Shown: positions 11,293 to 23,544 of the stretch, piece by piece
How the letters are laid out: every line of letters begins with the position of its first letter
Numbering within the stretch: the stretch's first letter is position 1
Origin: Chaetoceros tenuissimus
Taxonomy: Eukaryota; Bacillariophyta; Thalassiosirophyceae; Chaetocerotales; Chaetocerotaceae
Reading direction: 5' to 3'
Assembly: GCA_021927905.1 (NCBI GenBank)
Contig: BLLK01000068.1
Span: 1 to 64,000 of the forward strand
DNA: 64,000 nucleotides
Translations under genes and position numbers: made by a program
The notes under the pieces: generated by a model
Database searches by the model: none
What the model was told of the DNA's origin: nothing
The model's input: the letters and a program-made list of their open reading frames with translations, nothing else

Positions 11293-14200
11293 GGGTCCTC
11301 CACAATCTGTGCAGTGACCTTAAAAATAAAAAAAATAACATAAAAAAAATAAAATGAAGTATCTATTCATTGTATGGTTCAATACGTCGTATTGATACTC
11401 TATCTTGAGTAACACCCTTCTGGATTGTCACTGTACCGTTGTTATGAATGGCGAGGATCTGGTATGGATCACTCTTCTTCTTAGAAAACTTTCTAAGGAT
11501 ACGGTTAGTCTTCTTGAGAACTCTGTCTCCTACTTGGTAAACATGTGAAATGCATGCAGCATTTTCTCTTTCATTATTGCGAGCAATCTGCTGGCGTTTT
11601 CTTTCTGTAATTGCTTTCCAGTCAATTGCCTTAGATAAATTAAACATCATATCCCTTCCGAATACAAGTTGTGCAGGCGTCGCTTGCAATGAGTGATACG
11701 AAGCTCGTATTGCCCAAGCAACTGAACTTAAAATAGGTCCCCAAGGATCTATGTAATCAAATTCATAACTATCTAGTTGTTTTGTTTGTATCATATTTTG
11801 TAATTCTCCGCTTTGGTAGGTCTTGGCTTTATATCAAAATCTTTGAGCAAAGTCATAAAATGTAATTTAAATTCAGAGCCGTTGTCACAAACGACTTCTT
11901 CCGGTCGAGGATATCTACTCAACCATGTTTGTTCAAATATCAAGCTAATTCTAGCTGATGTTTTGTCAATAAAATCATCTTTATCTTCTTTGACTTCGTC
12001 AATACTATAATATGGTACTTGTGCAATCTCGAACCATCCGGTTGCGGGATCTAGCATTGTCATACAAGTGAGTTTCAGCTCTACTTCCTTGACTTCACCG
12101 CCAGGCTGTATCTGCTTAGCTGTTACTGAATATGGACCAATCAGGTCTACATGTACTGTCCTCCATGGTACTAATTCTTTTATTGTCTTTGCAGGTATAA
12201 GTCCATATCTGCGCTTATTTTTATATTGTTGACAAACTCCGCAAGTCTTTACGAAATCTTTAGCTTGGTTGGAAAGTCCTTTCCAATAGCATGTTTCTTT
12301 TATCGTGTTACCTAGACGATCTCCTCCAGGATGATTTAAGTAATAGTGATACCAATTAAGAGTACTCTCTCTTAAGGTCTCTGGAACATATACTTTGTTC
12401 TCATACATTATAAGCTCGAATCCATCGAGTTCCTTAAGTTTGTATCCAGAATCTTTTTCATCTAAAAGTTTCTTTATTTTGGAATTTCTTTTCTTCAATT
12501 CCTTTTGTTGTTCTTCATGGAGTAATTTCTTCTCCAATGGGAAATCAGCTTGAATACTTCGTACTCGTCTGTTTGCAAATAATTCTTGTACTTTAGTGTC
12601 GGTGGACTCAATCTCGTCCTCCTCAACATTGTTGCTTTTCAAGCGACTAAGCGTATCAGCTACGATGTTGTCAACACCGGCAATATGTATAATATTAGGT
12701 CCAAACTCTTCGAGTAGGAGTCTACATCGCATAACTCTTTGAGATTCACTCAAGGTTGCTTCATAAACTAAGTTCTTGTGATCTGAATAGACATTAATCT
12801 CATATCCAAACAGAATATTTCGAAATTGTTTCAAACATTCAACAATAGAGAGAAGTTCTTTCTCGGTTGTAGTATAATTTCTTTGTGATTTCGATAGTCG
12901 TCAACTAAAGAATGCAATAGGCTTTCCGTTTTGACTAATTACAGCACCAAGCTGTTTATAAGATGCGTCTGTATGTATGTCGAAAGGGCTTACTCCAATC
13001 AGGGTAAGTTAAGAAAACTTCTTCTGTAACCATTTGTTTAAGTTGGATGAATGCATCATCCATTTCTTCTGTCCAAGTAATTTTCATTTTACCTTTTTTA
13101 CCAGCTGCAGCATCGATGAGTGGTGATAGGATATGAGAGCGTCTTCTCCACATATCTCTGTAGAATTGTATCATACCGATAAGAGATTTCATCTCTTTTG
13201 CTGTTTGAGGTTTATGAAGATCGACGATCCCCTGTACTTTCTTTGGATCTGGTCTCAGTCCGTCTTTTGAAATTATGTAACCTAGATAAGGAATCTCCTG
13301 TAATCCAAAGCTGCATTTTGGAGCATTGACTTTCAGTCCTGCATTTTCAAATCTCTGAAAGATCTCTTCCAGTTGTAATAAATGTTCATCGAAAGTGCCT
13401 GTTCCGATGCAAAGAATGTCGTCAATGTAAGTGCGTACACCTTCAATGTCGCCAATTAAGTCATAAATCTTTGACTGAAATACATCACCTGAGACAACCA
13501 TTCCCATAGGTGAGCAATTATATCTGAATTTACCAAATTCAGTTACAATAGTAGTAATATCTTTACTACATTCAGCAAGTGGGATTGTATAGTATCCCAT
13601 ATTGAGGTCCAATGCTGACGCAAAAGTGAATCCCTCGATGTTTTGTAAAGTATCCGCAATTCTTGGGATTGGAAAAGGCTTCCGAACTACCTGTCCATTA
13701 ACCTTCTGGAAATCTGTCACAAATCTAACAGTTCCTTCTTTCTTTGGAATAATAAATACGGGTGTCCCCCATTCTGATTCGTGTACTACTTCAAGTACAC
13801 CTATTTCAACCAATCTCATCAGTTCCTTTTTAAAAGTTTCTTTGTTTATTTTTGGCACAGGATACCATCTGGCATTTACTGGCTTTGCTCCGTCTTTGAG
13901 TTCTATTTTAACTGGATCAGTCTTCCACTGACCCAATGTTCCATCGAACAATGATTCGAATTTCTTTAAGGTTTTAAGAAGCTTCTGCTTCTGTTCTCTA
14001 TTTAAAGATGTAGCATTCTGTACAACTTCTTCTAAGTTTGCTTTCTCATAGTTTGAATCCAAAATCTTTGTGACTCGTTCTGTTTCTTCTCGTGTAGCCT
14101 TCGGCTCTACTGATCTAAGAAATGTAGCTCGCATTTCTTGTCTAGTTGGATGTTTGGCTTCCCAGATATCACTGAAGCTCTTCATAGGAACTAACACGTC

Positions 14201-16120
14201 ATTCCATTTGATTGTCTTATCGCTATGTCTTAAGTCGATTCCAAGTTTATTCAGCAGATCTCTACCAATGATCATGTCGTATCCTATCCCTTCCGGATTT
14301 GGATCAACATCAAATTCGTGATTAATTCTTGTTGCACCACCGAATTCATCGAAGGTTACTTGAAGTGGTATTCTTTTGTTGCATGCTAGAGCACCTGCTC
14401 CAGTCATATATTCTACATTTTGTTCAATCCCGAACTCTTCCAGGAATTCTTGTACAATATCTCCTTTGATCATCGATCCAGAAGCGCCTTCATCAAATAG
14501 TATCAACATATTTGACTTGAATTCTTCATGTTCATCGTTCGGATTATAAATAGTCGCCAACAAGACTGCTGTGGCATCTCTTGGAGCTTCCAAGGGATTA
14601 TATTTTGTTAGTTTGTGTTTATTTATACTTCTAGAAATCTTTCTACTAAATTTACTAGAAAAGGAAAACTTCTTTAAACTTTTCTTTACTTTAGTTATTT
14701 TTCTACTTTTACCTACTTTCTTTGCAGGGAGGACATGGTCCGGTATTGACTTCGGTTCAGGTTGGTGTAATCAATCAGAACTGTTACCGTCGTCAGCACT
14801 GTCAATTTTCTTGAGAAGCTAGTCAAGAAGTACAGTTTGTTTCTCTTGGGTCGCCGCTAAGGACTCAATGGTGTGGAGTTCCTTCTGGTTCCCCAACTTT
14901 CCCTGTTTTTCCCATTTCTCTTTCATAGTACAGTCGTCACTGTCGTGATTGTCGAAGAACTTACTCTTTGCTTTCTTGCACCACTTGCAGAATTTCTTTC
15001 CATCAGTTTTTCCACGCTTTCCTCCACCTTGCTGGTTAGAGTTTTGTCTTTTCTTATTGATTTGTTTGATTTTCTCGGCCTCTGCCTTCTTCTCTTCCTG
15101 TTCAGCTCTGTCTTCAAGCTCGCAGTCCGCCATTGCAGACACAAATGTTGCTTTGTCCATCTGACGCCAGTCTTGTTCATAGTTACTACGCAGATTCTTC
15201 TGGTAGTTCTTAGGCAATCCATTGAAGATTGCTCTACGGATGCACCTGTCATCCAATTCTCTTTCCTGAATTGTCCAGTCTGCTTCAGCATAAGTCTGGC
15301 ATTTTTTCATGCTTGGAGGTTGCATCAACTTGAGCTTCTCCGCGTACATTTTCATACAGTAATCAAACTCTTCTACCGACATTGCATAATACATATAGTA
15401 GTAAAAATGGTTCTCATAGGCTTCGCCATGATCCTTCCACAGAACCTTTCCAAGGTTCCACATGATTGCACGTTCATACTCGAGGAACGCTTGGACTCTG
15501 GCCGCTTCTACTACATTAGCGTTTCCAAGATCAGCTGCTTCAAGCCAACCTCCATCTACCAAAGTGTTTGCATGTCTAAGCCAAGTTTCAAAGGCTTGTT
15601 CATTGGTTTTGTGAATGTTTGAGTTGGGAAGTGTGATGTCCACCCCACAGTGTTTCAAGAACTTGACTCTCGCGTCCTTCATTTCCTTATGCAATGTCTT
15701 GCTCGCCATTCCTTTCAGGAATTTGTTCACATGCTCCAATCTCTGGCGCAATGAGTGGTAGTCAACCCAGCCTTTGGGTTCAAAAATTTCGTTTCTCAGA
15801 GAGATGAAATTTTCAAGGAACTGCTCTCCTTGTCCGTGGAGGTTGGTCATAACTACGACCTTCAGCTTGAGCTCATTGGCTCCCTCTACACGGTCATTGT
15901 CATCAATAGCCACGCTAATGGTTTCAGTTTCAGGTTCCTTTTCATCGTCTTTCGTAGTAGACTTGAGGGGAACGAACCTCATCTGCACGTTGATACCAGC
16001 TTCCTTCTCGCCAGTATGCTTCCTGAGTTGCTTTGCGGCCTTCGCTAGCTTCATTTTCGTTGTAGTTGTAGTTGTAGTTGTATTTTTGATGAAATCTATC
16101 CACCGGCTGTTATATAACAC

Positions 16121-16341
16121 TGCCTAAGATATCTATTAGTGGGTAAGTTAATTATGATTAGATTAGCTATTTAAAAAGAGTTCGTTGTGTTCTCAACAGA
16201 GAGCATAACGCTTCTCAAAAGATTTGCTTCAACAAGACTCTATCGCTGAAGGGGCTATTGTAGCATAAGAATATAGCCTAGATCGTGGCACGATCAGGTC
16301 ATTTAGCCGATTATAAATATCCATATCAGAGATCTACGGCA
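16121..16341 (-). repeat. Gypsy LTR (5' in element orientation)
   Basis: 221 bp partner of 11071-11292. The gag region begins within about 70 nt of it on the minus strand. Confidence 0.93.
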
Positions 16342-16584
16342 GTTAAAGGGCAGACTTTCAAAATCTACTTTGGTCTCTTTCAAGAGCATTCTCACTTTAG
16401 ATGGGGAGAACCCAATTGAGGAGTTCAGTGATGAGGCCAATGACATCTTCAATGGTTCTAGTGATTCAGAGAGGGTCCATGCCTTGGAAACCAATCTAAT
16501 GGCAAAGGTTAAATTGGAAGTCTTTCTGTCTGCAATACCCATTTAGGCTTGCAAAAATTGAAGGACATTTGCAAGAGAAGGTTG
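16342..16584 (+). pseudogene. Decayed unrecognised coding remnant, right part
   Basis: Directly after the GTTAA duplication the sequence reads as an open protein-like stretch (for example SFKSILTLDGENPIEEFSDE near 16375-16435) up to about 16545. It is collinear with the fragment ending at 11070, which shows that the gypsy element landed inside an existing reading frame. The following copia LTR at 16585 cuts it again. Confidence 0.5.
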
Positions 16585-16762
16585 TGTTGTAGACTAGTGA
16601 ATTTTTTGAGGTAACTGCTACTAAGTAATTAGTGAAATAAATGAACTAGTTAAACAGATGAGATCAAGAGAGCAACAGAAATGCTGAATCTTGAGTAATC
16701 GGTAAATAGCTGGCCATGTATGCGGCTAGGTTGCTAGCCAGTTGGAGCTGGCATTTATAACA
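16585..16762 (-). repeat. Copia LTR (3' in element orientation)
   Basis: 178 bp, TG...CA ends, partner at 21771-21948. Confidence 0.9.
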
Positions 16763-19700
16763 CACCCTCGCTAGGCGCGTATGTGGAAGTTGTTTACGGA
16801 TTGAAGGCCATTGCTGGTCAATCATTGCATTGATTTGTTGCAAATATTTGTATCTCATCTTCTGGTGCACTGCTGGATGGTGAAATAATCAGCTAAATTT
16901 TCGATACCCTTTCTCCAAATCAGTTTGTACTGCTTTTGTTGAATTCGATCTTCAAGCCAATGGTATCTCATGTCCCATTCTTTTGCTCTTTTTGGTTTCA
17001 TGAGTTTTGTTAGGAGGCCATGAGAAGAAGCATTGTCTGTGACTAAAGGTGTTCCGTCGTCAGGTTGAGGGTGGTCTAAAAATTCAAGATCATTTCGCAT
17101 TGGTACACCATTCTGTGCATTGCTATACAATCCACCTGTTTCAGACTCGGCAGAGGAGCTCGCTACTGGATCAAGTTTTTTGCATTTGACGAGGACAGCA
17201 CCGTTGAGTGGTGGGTCCTCACCATCTCGTACATTGTTGCTTAAAAAATAATATCCAGCTATTCGAGTGCGTGCTTTTGGAAGCATGAGGTAAGTGGCAT
17301 CGGAGTGGATATATAGAATCATGTCACTACGTTTGAATCGAATGACAGCATCAGGATATGTTGCCACATAGTACAATAATTGCATGGCTAATTTTTTGGT
17401 AGTTTCTGTTGGCTTGGATTGTTGATAAGACAATGTATTCAATGCCGGAAGCAAATTGGAATCAACGGCTTGTGCGTAGTATAGTAATGATCCAACAATA
17501 GCTTGTATTTCTCGCGTTGCAGCTTTGGATAGCACAGGACTTTCATCAGGTGCGTCAGCATATTGAAATTTTGCACCATATCAAATTTCTTGATTTGGGT
17601 GTGGCCAGTGTTGGGGTCGCTTTGGATCTGGGTGTTGGAACTTGTGACGAACATGATTGATGTATCCCTTCATCCACAGGTCGACATAGCCTTCGTCATA
17701 ATGCCAGTCTAACATCAGCCCAAGAAATCATTTCCCGACCAGTCATATTGAATTGGATACTGTTGCTGTAACACATCCAGCAGATGTTGCACTTGTTTTT
17801 TACATGTATATTTTACACCAAAATCATCCACACATAATGCAAAGTACACTTTTTTGGATTCATGTTTCCATAAACCTGGGTTGGTTCTGGAGGGAGCATA
17901 TCCATGAGGACGTAAATATTCGACAAGTCTGTCATATGCAATACGTGCAGCTTGCTTTAATCCATACATTCCTTTACAAATTTCAACATAGACATAACCA
18001 TTGTAAATTTTTTCTTTCAAATTGTATTTTTCCATGATGTCTTCAGGAATCTATCATACCAGAATTAGTGCATATTCATATCGTTGCATAGGATTATTTA
18101 GGAAAAAATCTTTAATATCGATGGACATGAATCTTGTGTTGTTGGTGGAAATGGTACTGTTGAAAATTAATTTTGCATCTGTCAATACCACTGCAGGAGA
18201 ACTTGCATCAAAAGGGTATGGTAATTTATCTCCACCCACCGTTAATCAAACTTGATGTGGATCATCCTTTTTGGGTCTGTAATCACATACAGGATTGAGA
18301 TAGGATGCTATTCTTCCGATTGGGACTTGATCTTTGTGTATGAAGACCATGGTCTGTGTACCTTTCATGTCACGGATACCTCTAACTCATTGGAAAGAGA
18401 TTGATTACAGTTGTCATGAAATTTTCCAGCAAGGAGTGTGTCCAATGTTTCCTTTTTTCCAGTAATTTCATTGAAAATATGATGCACTGTTGGCATAAAG
18501 AACATATCAGATGGTTCAGATGGTTGTTGCTGAAGGAGATGGACAAGTGCATTTTGCCTGGAAACTTTATTTCTGGTGTTGTAGCGATGCAGGCGCTGAG
18601 ATGGAGTGTAATCGTCATCTTGTGTAATGGGAATTGGTGTTGGTTGTTGTGGTGGAATAACAGATAGTTGTGGAGAACGTTGAGACTCCACCCTCGGACC
18701 TTGTGCCGGATGTTGAGTTGAACCCTCCTGTATAAGTGGGGTTGGTGACACCACCCTCAGAACTTGTGCAGGGGATGATGGTTCAACCCTCTCGTCGGGG
18801 GTGGATTGAGTTGGAACGTTCTCTGTGGGAACATTGTCAAGAGGAACATGCACCTTCAATTGTTTAGCTGCACGATGCAATAGTTCTGCAAGTTTGGTTA
18901 CTGTGGCAGTTATGAGCTGCAAGTAATCAAGAGCTGGCATAGCCGGCGTCGGGTCCTTCAGTAATTTGAGCATGTCTAAGGCTGATTTTAGAAGGAGAGA
19001 TTCTTTGGACGACTTTGGGATCGGGACTCTGTTCGGGAAATATTGCACAGTCTCTACCTGTATTTCACATTGTGTGTCTGGAAGAAAAATACTAACACAA
19101 TGGTAGTGTTCTGGAGCAGGTCCAACGTACCACGCCTCTTTGCCTCTTATGCCAAAGGTGGGTGGATCATTGCTCAGGCTTGACATGGTACACAAGCTTG
19201 GTTCCGAGGGGAGCTAAGGGAGATCTATTGAAATCTTAAATTCCTTTGAGTGCAGCATAGGCTGATAATTTTGGATTGACTCTTGCTGCTCGCAGATGGT
19301 TCAAACTAAGGAGAGTCTGAGGAAGGAGACGATCCCATTTGGATAGAGGGAAATCAGGATTGACCAAACAGAGAATTGTGATGAAATGATTTTTAAATGT
19401 CTGAATAGCATGCTCGGCTGCATTGCATCTTTTTTGATGAGGAGGTACCAGTTGATATTTTATTTTGTGCTTGCTGAAAGCAGCTTTTAGCAGGGCACTG
19501 CATTCGTTATCCAAAATGTGTAGCTTGGGAGTAAAACCTCCAGTTTTCAATTTGTCTAACATCTTGATAGTGGCGTCACGGATGGTTGCAGCTTGTCGGT
19601 TTGGAATTGCTTCGGCAAGAATAGCATTTGCATCGTAGTCATAGATCACAACAATATATTCATTTCCTCTGCTGGATGGAATGGGAAAAGGACCAGTCAG

Positions 19701-21770
19701 ATCAGAATAGGATTTTCCATTTAATTCATTGAATTTTTTGATGGTAACAAAGCATTCATGGGTTCGTTCCGTCTCTTGTTCCGGTTAGAAATCAGTGTCA
19801 GTTTGTGAGGTTGACCTGAGCCCCTGTTTTTCTTGCGCTATATGACCTTTGGCTGTATAGATTTTTGGATCAAGATGTTTTGAGATCAATTCAGTGGTCA
19901 AACCGGGCCAGTTGATGAAGAATCCTTTCCAAAGTGCATTGAGAAAAGTTGTTTTTACTGGACCACCGAGAACGCCATGGTAAAATGAGGCAAGTTCCTT
20001 TTTTGACTGTTGGAGATCTATTAAAACATTTGCAGATGGTTGGTTTTGGAGAAGCATCGATTGGTCAAATGGAACATCTCACAGTCCATCCTTTCTATTT
20101 CGTAGTCCTTTAATTAATAATTTTCCATTTTTGAAAATTTGTAAATCATTTTTGGTAAAGACAGCAGTACAATCATCGTCACACAGTTGTCCCATTGATA
20201 GAAGCGATGCACTCGTAAGTGCTGGAAAAACATGGGCTTGTTTTGCTTCTTCCGAGAGACCGTCAAAAGGGAGATTGCCATTTTTGTCTGGTTCAATTCT
20301 GATGCCTGTTGGAGTTCCGACTGCTGGACCGTTTGTGGTTTGCTTTAAATTGTGTAATTTTTTCGCATGTTTCTTCATCAGGTATGTGCCAGATGCACCA
20401 GAGTCTGCTTTCATTACATCAGTTTCTTGTAAAGTATTTTCTATTGAGGGTGGGACTACAGGAATAAAAATATTATTTATTTTATCAGTACTTATTCTGG
20501 TCCCACCTCGTCAAGGCATCCAAATGTACTTCCACCCATTTTATTTTCCATGGTTGCATCATCCTTATGGCCAGGGCATTTATTTCTGCATCCTGGAGAA
20601 TCATGATTGCAGCGACCGTGAGTGTAGCAGTATCTATTGTAGTGGGCAGGAATTGGTCGACTTGGTTGGCCTTGTCTTGGTCCAGACATAGGCTGTGGAG
20701 GTCTAAGAGGACAATGTACATTTGCCTGCAATGCATCGATAGCTGCACAAAGTTGCTGAATCTCTGCTGCTTGAGCAGCATGGAAAGCAGAATGATCTTG
20801 TGCTGGTGGAGGTGGAGCTGGAGCAGGTGCTGGTGGAGCTGGAGCTGGAGCAGGTGCTGGTGGGTTCTGATGCTGTTCCAGGAGCATGTTCATGAGTTGC
20901 ATCATTAGTTTATGATCATCAGCTGTAGGAGTGTGGACCATTTGTCCTGCTGGTGTATCCTCGAGTACTCGTTCCAAATCATTTTGCTTTTGCAGAAAAA
21001 ATTGCTTGAAGGCAATCCAGGTCGGCTGCTGTTGTCTTTCATTCCAAGCCATAACAGCCTGCTGAAAACTTGTATTTTTCTGGATAGCTTGTTTGGTGAT
21101 AGCGATAACTTGAAATTTGGTCAATGGGACTCCTGCAGCCGTAGCACGAGGAACATGCTCATCAATTTTTGTAAAAAAATCAGTGAGAGTGGTGTGGACT
21201 TGGACTGGGTATTTTGCAAGTGCAGCTTGCTCCTCAACAACAGTGGAATATTTTACCTGGCCATATGTTTGTAGTAACCAAGTCATAGTGTCATGGAGAG
21301 GGCCCGTAAGCATGCCAGTAATATTATTTAAACGTTGATTCAAATAAATTCTCTCAATAACTTCAGTCAATTGCTTTTTTAGTGCTTGTTCAACTGCAAC
21401 AGCTTTGTTGTATCTTCGCCATTGTTCGGTATGCACTCTGTCTGCAGCTGACAAGATCTGATGTTGGGTAGCAGCTGGTGGGTATACAGGATCAACTGGT
21501 GGTAGTGCAGGCATCTGAAACGGGACATTACAGAAGCGCGTAGTTGGCTGGGGACACTACAAGTCCTGAGTAGCCATGTTGCCCTCCACCAAGCGTTGTA
21601 TGGATTGTGGCAGCGTTTTGGACAAGAAGTTTTCGTAGTTTGGTGAGTTTGTCAAAAGTTGGTTTTCCATGGATGGGGATCAATTTTCCATTTTCTAATG
21701 TGTTTGGAAAAATGGTGCAGTAGTCAACTGCTTTTGTGCCTTTGTTTGGCATTATTCTCGCAATTACTTA

Positions 21771-21948
21771 TGTTGTAGACTAGTGAATTTGTTGAGGTAA
21801 TTGCTACTAAGTAATTAGCGAAATAAATGAACTAGTTAAACAGATGAGATCAAGAGAGCAACAGAAATGCTGAATCTTGAGTAATCTGTAAATAGCTTGC
21901 CATGTATGCGGCTAGGTTGCTAGCCAGTTGGAGCTGGCATTTATAACA
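21771..21948 (-). repeat. Copia LTR (5' in element orientation)
   Basis: 178 bp partner of 16585-16762, with about five differences. Confidence 0.9.
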
Positions 21949-22498
21949 TGAGGATGAAAATTTGAACAAAGATAAAGGATCAACAGAAGACTATAACAAC
22001 ACCAATCTAGTTCTTCTTTTACAGCCCGCATTCAAGACCTTTTTAAAAGGCGTGTACAAACCTTGTTGGTAGATGAGCTACTTACTGTAGGAATCTATGG
22101 TAATGAACTTGAGAAAAAAAACAGTCTATTGATGCAATGTTGGTTTCATAATCAAGCCCTAATAATAATTCAATCAATACATATGATAATCATAGCAAAA
22201 CTCTTTATTGTCCATTTTGTGATGATGTTCATGTTGACCTCAATAGGTGAGAAGTACAATTACAATATAGAAAATGTAGTAATATATGCTACTACTATGA
22301 TGATATCATAAGCCTATGCCTTTTGACTCAGACCTATTTAAACATCAACATCAGTTTTATGATAATGAACATTTGATAAAGAACTAATACATCTGTAAGA
22401 AATATAAAACCTTATATATTATCACTACCTTATCATTGGGAATCTCTCTCTACAGATCAAGATAAACTGGGAAGAAAGAGAAAGTGTCCACATCAATT
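21949..22498. other. Region between copia element and hexanucleotide array, no clear gene
   Basis: The first ~130 nt after the LTR read as a short open plus-strand stretch (DENLNKDKGSTEDYNNTNLV), possibly more of the decayed remnant seen at 9959-16584. The rest is AT-rich without a supported gene. Confidence 0.35.
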
Positions 22499-22502
22499 TC
22501 AT

Positions 22503-23113
22503 AGTTGTAGATGTAGATGTAGATGTAGATGTAGATGTAGATGAAGATGAAGATGTAGATGTAGATGTAGATGTAGATGTAGATGTAGATGTAGATGTAG
22601 ATGTAGATGTAGATGTAGATGTAGATGTAGATGTAGATGTAGATGGTGATGTAGATGTAGATGTAGATGTAGATGTAGATGTAGATGAGATGCAGATGTA
22701 GATGTAGATGTAGATGTAGATGTAGATGTAGATGTAGATGTAGATGTAGATGCAGATGTAGATGATGTAGATGTAGATGTAGATGTAGATGTAGATGTAG
22801 ATGTAGATGTAGATGTAGATGTAGATGTAGATGTAGATGTAGATGTAGATGTAGATGTAGATGTAGATGTAGACATAGATGTAGACATAGATGTAGACAT
22901 AGATGTAGACATAGATGTAGACATAGATGTAGACATAGATGTAGACATAGATGTAGACATAGATGTAGACATAGATGTAGACATAGATGAAGATGTAGAC
23001 ATAGATGAAGATGTAGACATAGATGAAGATGTAGACATAGATGTAGATGTAGATGTAGTTGTAGTTGTAGTTGTAGTTGTAGTTGTAGTTGTAGTTGTAG
23101 ATGTAGATGCAGT
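22503..23113. repeat. (TAGATG)n hexanucleotide array, ~100 units
   Basis: Near-pure TAGATG/CATCTA units with two internal zones: 22870-23040, where the period doubles to GTAGACATAGAT, and 23050-23100, where GTAGTT dominates. Long minus-strand open frames across it (Ser-Thr or Tyr-Ile runs) are a by-product of the 6-bp period, not genes. Confidence 0.95.
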
Positions 23114-23258
23114 AGTGAGTGTAGACATGAAAATTAAGGATGGGATCATGGCACATAGTCATTCGGAAGGTGACTGTGCCATGTGAGACAGAATGTCAGC
23201 AGCTTCAGTGGCTGCAGATGTAACTAATACTGGGGTATGAGCAATTGGCAGATTACCG

Positions 23259-23544
23259 TTGAAATACCTGCCTTTTGGTAGCTACGGGCTGCTCAAGCTT
23301 TGTAGTATATAATACTCTGTAGCAAGACAAAGTACTTGGTCTTCTATAGTTTTAGTTTACTCAATACAGAAACGGATGGTTTCTATTTAATGAGATGATG
23401 CTGCCGTTACGTGTTGCCTCATCTCCTTCACACATTCTCTATTCTGAGCCTTTACTGCTTCCGCGTACGTTTTCTTTTGGCATTCTACAATTTTAGCATG
23501 ATTGCTACTACTGTCATTGGTTACCTTTCTTTTATTATTTCCAA
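23259..23544 (-). repeat. Copia-2 LTR (3' in element orientation)
   Basis: 286 bp, partner at 28930-29215, about five differences. Confidence 0.9.

Larger units (their letters stand above)
11066..16346 (-). mobile_element. Ty3/gypsy LTR retrotransposon with 5-bp target duplication
   Basis: LTRs of about 222 bp at 11071-11292 and 16121-16341, both TG...CA, are almost identical, and the target duplication GTTAA flanks them at 11066-11070 and 16342-16346. On the minus strand the order is gag (about 16055-14820), aspartic protease (LFDEGASGS near 14500), reverse transcriptase (LDLNMGYYTIPL, SPMGMVVSGDVFQ, RTYIDDIL; about 13900-13200), RNase H (about 12950-12640) and integrase (HHYLNHPGG zinc-binding start, then the core with DLIGPYS and EEVVCDNGSEF; about 12500-11800), then a short tail. 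This PR-RT-RH-IN order defines Ty3/gypsy. The pol part has about two or three breaks. The near-identical LTRs make the insertion recent. Confidence 0.93.
16585..21948 (-). mobile_element. Ty1/copia LTR retrotransposon, diatom (CoDi-like) type
   Basis: Paired 178-bp LTRs (TGTTGTAGAC...TTATAACA) lie at 16585-16762 and 21771-21948, about 97% alike. On the minus strand: gag (about 21750-20490) with a Pro/Ala-rich linker near 20820-20880 and the zinc knuckle YCYTHGRCNHDSPGC followed by GHKDDAT, a signature I associate with diatom CoDi elements; aspartic protease (ADSGASGTYL, about 20400); integrase (core with HILDNECSALL and the CNAAEHAIQTFKNHF box, about 20050-19240); reverse transcriptase (MYGLKQAARIAYDRL, ALCVDDFGVKY, about 18250-17715); RNase H (about 17530-16855). 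PR-IN-RT-RH order is copia. Pol has roughly five or more breaks. No matching target duplication is seen at the two ends, so one end may have been rearranged. Confidence 0.92.

Noticed and set aside
22425-23162. Long open frames of Ser-Thr or Tyr-Ile repeats over the hexanucleotide array
   Set aside because: A 6-bp period without stop words is open by construction in several frames; no start context or domain.
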